Source: an uncultured Ruminococcus sp. (GTDB lineage: Bacteria > Bacillota > Clostridia > Oscillospirales > Ruminococcaceae). From it: a stretch of 5,974 nucleotides of DNA. The DNA lies in contig CAMBJF010000154.1 of NCBI GenBank assembly GCA_945867875.1, positions 1 through 5,974 of the forward strand, read 5' to 3'. Positions 1-5,297 of the stretch are shown here, in pieces (the stretch's first letter is position 1; each line of letters starts with the position of its first letter). Both the position numbers and the translations under genes were made by a program. The notes under the pieces are model-generated. The model was not told where the DNA came from, ran no database searches, and worked only from the letters and a program-made list of their open reading frames with translations.

Positions 1-53
1 GCCCCAGACTGTTCAGTGCAAAGCCGAGGGCAGGGCTTCATTTTTCAAAAATA
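1..53. other. GC-rich flank beyond the STAND reading frame
   Basis: About the first 40 bases are clearly richer in G and C than the gene next to them. They hold a weak 5-bp inverted repeat (21-25 with 34-38). On the minus strand the STAND frame stops at 54-56 just before this stretch. Another frame reads on into it with TPR-like residues (IDIFEK, then a stop, then ALGFALNSLG). It could therefore be the frameshifted remainder of the gene or a junction with unrelated DNA. The stretch is too short to decide. Confidence 0.25.
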
Positions 54-1517
54 TCAATCATCATTCCCACATCCGATCAACAAATCAAAAACCGACAAAT
101 TATGAAACAAACACGCAACATCAACAATGGGCATATCAAAATTCTCGGCATAAGTGCGAGCCTGTTCAAGGCAGAGCTTTGCCCTGGGATAATCCTTTTT
201 CTCAGTAAAAAACGCACCCATACTGTTGTAAATATTGAAGCAGAGAACAGCCTCACGATAGCTGTCGGGGTAATCGTGAAGAATTGAAAGCGCCTGCGTC
301 GAATATTCAATAGCAGTGTCGGCATCGTTTCCGTAAAGCATACCGTATGACGCCTTAATGGTAAGATACACTGCCTTTGAAAGAATATCGGTTACCTGCG
401 GAAGATATTCTTCCATTTGTGAAATGTATCGTTCCATGCGGTATGTATCTTCAAATACCTCTGCGTAAGGAGCGGCATTTGTAAGAAATTCAAAATATTT
501 CGGAACGTTATTCTTGCCTGAAAATTCAACTATCCTGTCGGCAATTTCAAGAATAACCTCCTGACGCATATTGTTGATAGGTGTTTTAAGATGATGCTGA
601 TACTCCATGTTTAGTGCGTCAATGAAATGAGCACAGTTATCCATATCGGGAGATAGGTCAAATGCCGCAGCTTCACCGATAAGAGGGTGAACGGTGATAA
701 GATGCTCCTCATATCGAATCAGCCCTATCTCATCAAGCTCATTGATAATGTCACAGTCGGTTGTGTTTGTAAGGAACTGAAAATATTTGTCGGAAATTCC
801 CGCCACAGGAACAAGGGACAATAATCTCATAATATTCTGCTGTTCTTCCGAAAGAGCAAACAAACGGAACAGCTGACGGATATGCTCGGAATATTTAGCA
901 GCATCGGTAGTCTTGTTTCTGCGTATCTTATCGCTTGCACCGATATTCACATGATCGGTCATTAGCATTTCAAGAATTTCATCGGGAGTGTGAGCACTCT
1001 TTTTCAGCAGACGGATAATAAGCTCGCAGGCAAGAGTGTGGTTATGTGCCGCTGCAAATATTCTGTCAAGTGTTTCGTGGTCAACATTTGTCAGTCCAAA
1101 TTTTTCAGCAATTTCAAATAAGGTGGAGCGGTCAATATCGGCCAGCTCAAAAGTATCATAATCATCACCGAAATTGTTTCGGGTGGTGAATATGATCCTG
1201 CAGCTGTAGGACAGCAGTTCATCAAGATATTCGTCTTCATGGGGAAGAATATCGAAGTTATCAATTACAATGAGCGAATCGGTTTTCATAAGTTTCAGAT
1301 ATTCACTGTGACGTTCAAAACGTGCAGCGATAGTTTCCTGCGGTGCATCATCTTTGAATGAAATCTCTGCAATGGTTGTCCGCAGATTTGATTCATATGT
1401 GGTGTAGAGTATGTTTTTGTATTCCTTCTTGTGTTCGGAAATATATGCCTTCACAAATTCGCTCTTGCCAATTCCGCCGATACTATATACAAAAATTTTG
1501 TCATGAGCTTTCAGCAT
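54..1517 (-). CDS. C-terminal fragment of a STAND NTPase: NB-ARC ATPase plus TPR-like region
   Basis: STAND ATPase core. Numbered from the ATG at 1517, the P-loop GGIGKSE is at 14-20, Walker B LIVIDNFD at 82-89, and the sensor-like RIIFTTR at 107-113. A helical NHTLACELI segment (about 159-167) matches the GxPLAL-type position, and VHPLI (276-280) sits where the MHD motif belongs. Residues from about 330 are helical and TPR-like (for example DYPRAKLCLEQARTYAENFD). Such proteins act as ATP-driven oligomerising switches that sense a ligand, and many serve in phage defence or regulation. The function here is unknown. The coding frame really extends upstream to 1595. The ATG at 1517 has no ribosome site and would remove FSGREQEL, so it is probably not a native start. 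The 3' end also looks short, with the last helical repeat cut off. Confidence 0.65.
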   Translation of the reverse strand: MLKAHDKIFVYSIGGIGKSEFVKAYISEHKKEYKNILYTTYESNLRTTIAEISFKDDAPQETIAARFERHSEYLKLMKTDSLIVIDNFDILPHEDEYLDELLSYSCRIIFTTRNNFGDDYDTFELADIDRSTLFEIAEKFGLTNVDHETLDRIFAAAHNHTLACELIIRLLKKSAHTPDEILEMLMTDHVNIGASDKIRRNKTTDAAKYSEHIRQLFRLFALSEEQQNIMRLLSLVPVAGISDKYFQFLTNTTDCDIINELDEIGLIRYEEHLITVHPLIGEAAAFDLSPDMDNCAHFIDALNMEYQHHLKTPINNMRQEVILEIADRIVEFSGKNNVPKYFEFLTNAAPYAEVFEDTYRMERYISQMEEYLPQVTDILSKAVYLTIKASYGMLYGNDADTAIEYSTQALSILHDYPDSYREAVLCFNIYNSMGAFFTEKKDYPRAKLCLEQARTYAENFDMPIVDVACLFHNLSVFDLLIGCGNDD

Positions 1518-1595
1518 TTCATCAAGTGCCGAAAGCTCTTGTTCTCTGCCCGAAAATGTTTTGCAAGGCTTTGGTATAGAAAAAATTATCCTGTC

Positions 1596-2042
1596 TCAAA
1601 TGTCGGGAGAAGTGTTTTTAGGAACAGAATTATGACCAAAGGAATGTATGATAACATTTGCAAAAAACTGAGGAAGGTTATCTGTATCGGCGAGAGTGTC
1701 TGCTTTCTTTTCTTCCGAGCAGCTGTCGCACTTAACCATATATATAAAAGTGTCACGAAGAGCATACTTGTCCGAGATAAGCGGGATAATATTTGTTTCA
1801 ATATCATAAGCAAGTGCTTCGGGGTCCTGACAGTAATATTTTATGATGCCCGAATGGGCGTTCATCTTGCCTTGCTTGCGCTTGTTGATGTCGCTCTTGT
1901 CCAATATGGCTGCCTCATCTTTGTGCGAAAGGTAATAGTTATCAAACAGCAATGAGTATATTTCAACCTGAGAAACGCTGTCCCCTGCAGCTATACTGCT
2001 GCATATCTCGCTGAAAACTGCGGAAAAATCACAAGCTCCCAT
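1596..2042 (-). CDS. N-terminal fragment of a STAND NTPase (148 aa, unnamed domain)
   Basis: The ATG at 2042 follows a GGAGG site (2047-2051) with 4 nt between, so this is the true start of the STAND gene. The product is 148 residues, soluble and probably mostly helical, with no signal peptide or membrane segment. Visible landmarks are an acidic/aromatic stretch (EIYSLLFDNYYLSHKDEAAI, about residues 27-46), then DKSDINKRKQGK, and a Cys pair in KCDSCSEE. I recall similar N-terminal regions in front of NB-ARC ATPases of Clostridia but cannot give the domain a name or activity. In STAND proteins this position usually holds the effector or signalling domain. It ends at the TGA 1596-1598. If only this fragment is made, it would be the effector part without its ATP switch. 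Confidence 0.65.
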   Translation of the reverse strand: MGACDFSAVFSEICSSIAAGDSVSQVEIYSLLFDNYYLSHKDEAAILDKSDINKRKQGKMNAHSGIIKYYCQDPEALAYDIETNIIPLISDKYALRDTFIYMVKCDSCSEEKKADTLADTDNLPQFFANVIIHSFGHNSVPKNTSPDI

Positions 2043-2046
2043 ATAT

Positions 2047-2051
2047 CCTCC
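2047..2051 (-). promoter_or_regulatory. Ribosome binding site of the STAND gene
   Basis: On the minus strand GGAGG stands 4 nt before the ATG at 2042. It fixes the start of the interrupted STAND gene. No comparable site precedes the ATG at 1517. Confidence 0.7.
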
Positions 2052-2096
2052 AAAAAATCAAAAAATTACATCCACCCGATGACAACTTCGCATCAA

Positions 2097-2124
2097 TTAC
2101 AGAAGCAAAAAATCGTGATATACT
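2097..2124 (+). promoter_or_regulatory. Candidate promoter for parM-parR
   Basis: TTACAG (2097-2102), a 16-nt spacer and TATACT (2119-2124) form a reasonable sigma-A type promoter, with a start near 2131 and a leader of about 83 nt before parM. A second TATACT (2184-2189) has no matching -35 box. The palindrome at 2126-2179 begins right after this -10 box, so a protein bound there could block transcription. This would fit ParR autorepression. Confidence 0.45.
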
Positions 2125-2125
2125 G

Positions 2126-2179
2126 TATTTGTCGGGAAATTCTACCGTTAACCTCAAAATAGGCAGAATCCGACAAATA
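2126..2179. repeat. Long interrupted palindrome between the divergent genes
   Basis: The outer arms are a perfect 10-bp inverted repeat (tatttgtcgg 2126-2135, ccgacaaata 2170-2179). Directly inside, attctacc (2139-2146) pairs with ggcagaat (2162-2169) with one mismatch. That gives about 17 pairs, with a 3-nt bulge on the left and a 15-nt loop. The inner right arm, read on the minus strand, contains ATTCTGCC, which is also the core of the repeats downstream of the parR-like gene. Possible roles are an operator or secondary ParR site, or a hairpin in both leader RNAs. Confidence 0.65.
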
Positions 2180-2190
2180 AATCTATACTC

Positions 2191-2219
2191 ATTATATCAC
2201 AAGGAGGATGTATATGCAA
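2191..2219 (-). promoter_or_regulatory. Candidate promoter for the STAND gene
   Basis: On the minus strand there is a perfect TATAAT -10 box (2191-2196) with an extended TGA just before it. TTGCAT lies 17 nt upstream (2214-2219) as a weak -35. Transcription would start near 2184 and give a leader of about 140 nt. The promoter lies over the ribosome site and first codons of parM. The assignment rests on sequence match only. Confidence 0.5.
2202..2216 (+). promoter_or_regulatory. Ribosome binding site that sets the parM start
   Basis: AGGAGG (2202-2207) directly abuts an ATG at 2208, which leaves no spacer. It lies 6 nt before the ATG at 2214, the normal distance. The start at 2214 is therefore preferred, removing two residues from the longest frame. 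Confidence 0.75.
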
Positions 2220-3134
2220 GATTTTAACAACATCAAAATTATTGGTATTGACCATGGATACGGCAATATCAAGACTGCGAACACAGTTACGCCCACAGGA
2301 GTTTTCGTATCGGACACAGAGCCGACCTTTGACGGAAATATTCTTTTCTACAATGATAAGTATTACCGCTTTGGCGAGGGTCACAAGAGCTTTATCTCCG
2401 ACAAAACCGAGGACGAGGATTTTTATGCGGCAACGCTTATGAGCATTGCAAGAGAGCTTTCAAGAGAGAATATCACTGAGGCAAATGTTCATATTGCCGC
2501 AGGACTTCCGCTCACATGGGTGTCTGCACAGAAGGAAAATTTCAGAAATTACCTTCTTCGCAATGAAAATGTGGTCTTTGTTTACAACAAGCAGACCTAT
2601 GTTATCCACATCACAAGCTGCTCAATTCATCCACAGGGATATGCTGCGGTAGTGGACAGGCTCAGAGAAATGAGTGGTGTGAATATGGTGGCGGATATCG
2701 GCAACGGCACCATAAACATTATGTACATTACTGACAGAAAGCCTGTTGAGAGCAAGTGCTATACAGAAAAAATGGGCGTGAATCAGTGCATGATAAATGC
2801 TCAGAATGCAGTAATGAACAGCTTTGGGGCAAAGATCGACAGCAGTATTATCGAAAGATTTTTCAGATATGGAAAGGCTGACATAAGCGAAAGGTACAGA
2901 GATTGCATCGTATCTGAAATTAAGAAGTACACCGAGTGCGTCCTTGAAATTCTCGAAAAGTATGAGTACAACTCAGACCTTATGAAACTTTACATCACAG
3001 GCGGCGGTGCAAACATCATGAGAAATTTTGCGGATATGGACAAGTCAAGAGTAGTGTTTGTTGATGATATCTGTGCCGCTGCAAAGGGTTATGAGATCAT
3101 TGCAGCACAGGTTTTCAGAAGGAGAGCGTCATGA
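2214..3134 (+). CDS. parM: ParM/StbA-family actin-like ATPase (plasmid segregation)
   Basis: A 306-residue soluble protein, close to the usual ParM length. The actin-fold nucleotide motifs are in order: phosphate-1 GIDHGYGN (11-18), phosphate-2 DIGNGT (161-166), and adenosine motif ITGGGAN (261-267). ParM-type proteins polymerise with ATP into filaments that push sister plasmids apart, joined to DNA through ParR bound at parC. The start at 2214 is chosen from the ribosome site. The stop overlaps the next start (ATGA, 3131-3134), so the two genes are translationally coupled, as in parMR operons. It is divergent from the broken STAND gene. The family call is firm; the exact subfamily (ParM, Alp or other) is not resolved. 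ATP binding is supported by motifs, filament behaviour only by family. Confidence 0.88.
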   Translation: MQDFNNIKIIGIDHGYGNIKTANTVTPTGVFVSDTEPTFDGNILFYNDKYYRFGEGHKSFISDKTEDEDFYAATLMSIARELSRENITEANVHIAAGLPLTWVSAQKENFRNYLLRNENVVFVYNKQTYVIHITSCSIHPQGYAAVVDRLREMSGVNMVADIGNGTINIMYITDRKPVESKCYTEKMGVNQCMINAQNAVMNSFGAKIDSSIIERFFRYGKADISERYRDCIVSEIKKYTECVLEILEKYEYNSDLMKLYITGGGANIMRNFADMDKSRVVFVDDICAAAKGYEIIAAQVFRRRAS

Positions 3135-3520
3135 AGATCTGGAACAGCAATCTGCGTTTCAATATGGAAAATCCCGTATATCGTGAGGCTTATGATAATC
3201 TGCACGAAATGGACAGGCAGAAGTACAAAAGCTGCAATCATGTGATTGCAGTTGCGGTCAATGAGTATTTCAAGCGGCAGAGGCAGACCGAAAATGATCC
3301 GTATTTTGAAACCAGAGAGCGTGAAGAAAAGTTTATTTCCGAAATAGTTGAGGCTGTGGGTAAGGCGGTCAGAGAGGCTATGCCGGGATTTATGGCAACG
3401 TACATCATGGAGAAATCATGGGGAAATATGCCTGCTCCGCAGGGGATTACGGAGTTTTCTGACTCGTCGGACAACAGTGAAAATTATGATGATATTGACT
3501 TTGATTTTGCGGGGGAATGA
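3131..3520 (+). CDS. parR: ParR-like partition adaptor (small DNA-binding protein)
   Basis: A 129-residue protein starting in the ATGA overlap with parM, with AAGGAG (3119-3124) 6 nt upstream. The N-terminal 50 residues (LRFNMENPVYREAYDNLH, then RQKYKSCNHVIAVAVNEYF) have the strand-helix-helix look of a ribbon-helix-helix domain. A charged helical middle follows (DPYFETREREEKFISEIVEA, 56-75). The tail is strongly acidic (DSSDNSENYDDIDFDF, 111-126). In ParR proteins the N-terminus binds parC repeats and the C-terminus caps ParM filaments. Gene order, size and layout suggest this role, but I see no diagnostic motif, so the call rests partly on position. Repeats immediately downstream are its likely binding sites. 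Confidence 0.68.
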   Translation: MKIWNSNLRFNMENPVYREAYDNLHEMDRQKYKSCNHVIAVAVNEYFKRQRQTENDPYFETREREEKFISEIVEAVGKAVREAMPGFMATYIMEKSWGNMPAPQGITEFSDSSDNSENYDDIDFDFAGE

Positions 3521-3660
3521 TGCTGAAAAATTTTTTGTTATGCTGAATTGACGGAATTATTCTGCTGAATTTTTGGCTGATAGAATTTATTTGCGGACAA
3601 TTCTCCAAGATTATGCCGAAAAAACTGCAATATTCTGCCGAAGAAAAAAAGTCGGCAGAA
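3518..3660 (+). repeat. TGCYGAA repeats, candidate parC centromere
   Basis: The 10-mer TT(A/C)TGC(T/C)GAA recurs at 3538-3547, 3560-3569, 3611-3620 and 3633-3642. A one-mismatch copy lies at 3518-3527, and an inverted near-copy at 3651-3660. Starts are 20, 22, 51 and 22 bp apart, close to two helical turns, so bound proteins would sit on one face of the DNA. Clustered short repeats next to parMR are what a ParR-binding centromere looks like. In R1-type systems the site is upstream of parM; here the main cluster is downstream, with only a related half-site upstream (2162-2169). Confidence 0.5.
3578..3586 (+). promoter_or_regulatory. Weak candidate extended -10 promoter for the mob genes
   Basis: TGATAGAAT is a TGn-extended -10 element with one mismatch in the hexamer (TAGAAT, 3581-3586). 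No good -35 is present 17 nt upstream. TTGACG (3548-3553) is too far away, at 27 nt. If used, the transcript would carry the whole hairpin array as a leader of about 345 nt before mobC. The mob genes might instead be read through from parMR, since no clear terminator separates them. Confidence 0.3.
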
Positions 3661-3669
3661 TATATGCAG
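3625..3669. repeat. Strong inverted repeat (17 bp stem, one bulge)
   Basis: A perfect 12-bp inverted repeat (3630-3641 with 3652-3663) is extended by 5 more pairs (3625-3629 with 3665-3669) across a single bulged A at 3664. The loop is A-rich, 10 nt (3642-3651). The arms contain the last two copies of the TGCCGA repeat in opposite orientation. No T-run follows, so it is not a standard terminator. It may be a paired ParR site or a relaxosome recognition element. Confidence 0.75.
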
Positions 3670-3676
3670 AAAACAA

Positions 3677-3889
3677 GCGGATTTCAGTACATCCGCAAAA
3701 ATATGGCGGCTGAAGCCGCTAAAAGGATTTCGCAAAAGCGAAATCAAATGGCAAGCATAGCTTGCCAAAACGCCCCAAAGGGGCGAAAGTATGAACCCGG
3801 AGGGTTCATAGCGAGGTACGTCAACCGGCTATCCAAAAGGAAGCTCGTTGACCGCCGCAACCGGCGCCTCGCTCAGGGGAAGCGTCCCC
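3677..3889 (+). other. Tandem hairpin array; candidate oriT and/or structured mob leader
   Basis: Compact hairpins follow one another with short, often A-rich, linkers. Stems: 3677-3682/3691-3696; 3706-3710/3715-3719 (loop tgaa); 3726-3733/3738-3745 (8 bp, loop aaaa); 3749-3756/3760-3767 (8 bp, loop ata); 3771-3776/3780-3785 (6 bp, loop aaa); 3790-3798/3802-3810 (9 bp, loop gga); a three-way fold 3810-3873; and 3876-3880/3885-3889 (loop agcg). Stems are perfect while their sequences differ, so pairing rather than sequence seems to matter. It lies just before mobC, where oriT is often found beside relaxase genes. A 116-codon frame runs through it but has no ribosome site, and I do not believe it is a gene. 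No nic sequence is recognised. Confidence 0.55.
3810..3873 (+). repeat. Three-way-junction fold inside the hairpin array
   Basis: A closing stem agcgagg/cctcgct (3810-3816 with 3867-3873) encloses two arms. Arm 1 is gtcaac/gttgac (3820-3825 with 3847-3852), topped by gct/agc and tcc/gga around an AAAA loop, with one bulged A (3831). Arm 2 is cgccg/cggcg (3853-3857 with 3862-3866) around CAAC. Nearly every base is accounted for. It could be an RNA fold or single-stranded DNA structure for the relaxosome. It is not a tRNA, because no tRNA-type arms or T-loop are present. Confidence 0.55.
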
Positions 3890-3925
3890 CGAGACCCTCT
3901 CTGAAAATGCCCAACGGCAAAGGAA

Positions 3926-3940
3926 AGGAGGGATACTGTG
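3926..3940 (+). promoter_or_regulatory. Ribosome site supporting a GTG start for mobC
   Basis: AGGAGGG (3926-3932) lies 5 nt before GTG (3938-3940). It is one of the best ribosome sites in the window. There is no ATG in this frame near this position, so GTG is the start. Confidence 0.75.
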
Positions 3941-4309
3941 AATACACAGCATCCAAAGTCTGAAAAGCGCCGCCGCAATAAGCAGCTCTTTATCAGACTG
4001 ACCGACAGCGAGCTGTCGGAATTTGAAAAGAAAATGCAGAAATCAAAACTCAGAAGCCGAGCCGATTTCATTATGGCTCTTGTACGGGACAAGCCTATCA
4101 TTGTTCCGGAAGGATTCAGGGAGCTGGCTGTGGAGCTTAAACGTGAGGGTAACAATTTCAATCAGTGCCTCCGTTTCATGCATGGCACCCAGACCGGTAT
4201 TCCTGAGTGGACCATAAAAACGGCTGCGAACAATATGAACAGTCTATATAAGAAGATTGCTGAGATGCTTGACGGTCTGAACATGGTGAACGAAAATGCC
4301 GATCTTTAA
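3938..4309 (+). CDS. mobC: MobC-like relaxosome accessory protein
   Basis: A 123-residue basic protein with a GTG start. The N-terminus is rich in Arg and Lys (KSEKRRRNKQ). It is followed by a ribbon-helix-helix-like segment (QLFIRLTDSELSEFEKKM, about 16-33, then SRADFIMALV, about 40-49). LKREGNNFNQ (67-76) matches the conserved GxNxNQ-type motif of MobC proteins. A C-terminal helix ends the protein. MobC proteins bind oriT, help melt the DNA and load the relaxase. The gene overlaps the relaxase start by 14 nt, the usual mobC-mobA order, so the two are probably made together. The hairpin array upstream is the natural place to look for its binding site. The family call is good; DNA specificity is unknown. 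Confidence 0.82.
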   Translation: MNTQHPKSEKRRRNKQLFIRLTDSELSEFEKKMQKSKLRSRADFIMALVRDKPIIVPEGFRELAVELKREGNNFNQCLRFMHGTQTGIPEWTIKTAANNMNSLYKKIAEMLDGLNMVNENADL

Positions 4310-5297
4310 GGCTGCCGAAAACAAGAAAGGAGATGGTAAGGGCGGTTTCAAGACCTCGCCAAAGCCAACGCTTGATTACATAACTCGTCCCGATAAGGCG
4401 GCTATTGTGACATCATTCTATCTTGATGATGATGTGGACTATGCTATGCAGTTTGCAGATACAAAGAAAGTGTGGAACAAGGCTCAGAGCAAAAGCAGCC
4501 GGAAGTATTATCATTTCATACATTCCTTTTCGACCTATGATGATATTACTCCCGAGCAGGCACATGATCTTACGGAGGAACTTTGCAGAAAGTCATTTCC
4601 TGATAGTGAGTTTGTCATCGCAACTCATACGGACACAGATCATGTGCATTGTCACATTGTCATAAATTCTGTAAATTTCACTAACGGAAAGATGCTGCAG
4701 ATCTCACCGAAAGCATATACGGCGATAAAGGATCTTTCCAATGAGCTTGCTCTTGAAAAGGGACTTACTCCTGTAGATTTCCGCAAACCGTCAAGTGAGC
4801 CTGTCCGTCAGAGTCAGGCGGAAAGGCAGATAATTCTGCGGGGAGGGACAAGCTGGAAACAGGAGCTTTGCGAGGTCATTGATTACGCAAAACAGAATGC
4901 CGCTGACATGGAGGAGTTTCAGAATATCCTTGCTCAGTACGGCATTGAAATCACAAGAAATACAGAAAAGACCATAGCGTATAAGCATCCGCAGAAATCC
5001 AAGGCGATTCGTGGAGAAAAGCTTGGTCAGAACTACACAAAGGAGGCTATTTTAATTGGCATTGAAGAACATAACTACCGGTCAACCGGTTTCGAATATG
5101 AAAAATCTGACAGATCAGCAGACTTTGATAGGTCAGCAGGCAATGCAGATATACAGTCTTACTTCGCAGAATTCTCAGATGGTGGAGAAGATCATGAATC
5201 TGGAGAAGAAGCTTTCGGAGAAAGAGAATCAGAAGAATATTATCGAGAACTTGAACGAGAGGCTGAACGCCGCAGAAACTCAGCTTGGGAACGTTAA
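4296..5297 (+). CDS. mobA: MOBP-type relaxase / mobilization nuclease
   Basis: A 333-residue relaxase that would nick one strand at oriT, stay bound through a tyrosine, and lead the strand into the recipient. LDYITRP (26-32) carries the probable catalytic Tyr28. HTDTDHVHCHIVIN (111-124) is the metal-binding histidine motif, with His116, His118 and His120, and NxxNF-type residues follow. YYHFIHSF (71-78) is the strand before it, as in this family. After about residue 275 the protein is acidic and charged (for example ESGEEAFGERESEEYY) and probably not part of the nuclease core. The start lies inside mobC with only a weak ribosome site, which implies translational coupling. The last 200 nt also encode the next gene in another frame. 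All core motifs are intact, so it should be active. Confidence 0.88.
   Translation: MPIFKAAENKKGDGKGGFKTSPKPTLDYITRPDKAAIVTSFYLDDDVDYAMQFADTKKVWNKAQSKSSRKYYHFIHSFSTYDDITPEQAHDLTEELCRKSFPDSEFVIATHTDTDHVHCHIVINSVNFTNGKMLQISPKAYTAIKDLSNELALEKGLTPVDFRKPSSEPVRQSQAERQIILRGGTSWKQELCEVIDYAKQNAADMEEFQNILAQYGIEITRNTEKTIAYKHPQKSKAIRGEKLGQNYTKEAILIGIEEHNYRSTGFEYEKSDRSADFDRSAGNADIQSYFAEFSDGGEDHESGEEAFGERESEEYYRELEREAERRRNSAWER

Larger units (their letters stand above)
54..2042 (-). pseudogene. STAND/NB-ARC NTPase gene interrupted by one in-frame TGA
   Basis: From the ATG at 2042 to the stop at 54-56 the minus strand is a single frame of 662 sense-position codons, with one internal TGA (1596-1598, codon 149). 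Codons after the TGA read DRIIFSIPKPCKTFSGREQELSALDE and continue straight into the ATPase. The FxGRExEL segment is the usual lead-in to the P-loop of STAND NTPases, so the two halves belong to one protein. Expected layout: N-terminal domain (about 1-140), NB-ARC ATPase (about 160-460), helical TPR-like sensor (about 500-662). TGA ends parM and the parR-like gene here, so it is not recoded. The simplest reading is a CGA-to-TGA type nonsense mutation. A sequencing error, readthrough or expression as two polypeptides cannot be excluded. Confidence 0.75.

Noticed and set aside
21..48. Possible rho-independent terminator on the plus strand
   Set aside because: The stem has only 5 pairs with a long loop, and the T-run is short and offset. 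No upstream plus-strand gene is visible to be terminated.
1586..1813. A 75-codon minus-strand frame with a hydrophobic middle
   Set aside because: It lies inside the STAND N-terminal coding region in another frame, with no ribosome site. It is a shadow.
2208..2213. ATG at 2208 as the parM start
   Set aside because: It touches the AGGAGG site with no spacer. The ATG at 2214 has the normal 6-nt spacing.
3677..3889. CRISPR array
   Set aside because: The palindromic units differ in sequence and there are no equal-length spacers or repeated units. This is a hairpin array, not CRISPR.
3613..3963. A 116-codon plus-strand reading frame through the hairpin array
   Set aside because: It has no ribosome site before its ATG, its middle is made of perfect hairpins, its composition is odd, and it overlaps the well-supported mobC start. 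I read it as chance openness over structured DNA.
3829..4161. A 110-codon minus-strand frame opposite mobC
   Set aside because: It is antisense to mobC and the hairpin array and is Ser/Leu-rich, as expected of a shadow frame.
5081..5089. GTCAACCGG repeated here and at 3820-3828
   Set aside because: It is a 9-mer match noticed after the fact. One copy is in relaxase coding sequence and the other is explained by the three-way-junction stem, so chance is a sufficient explanation.
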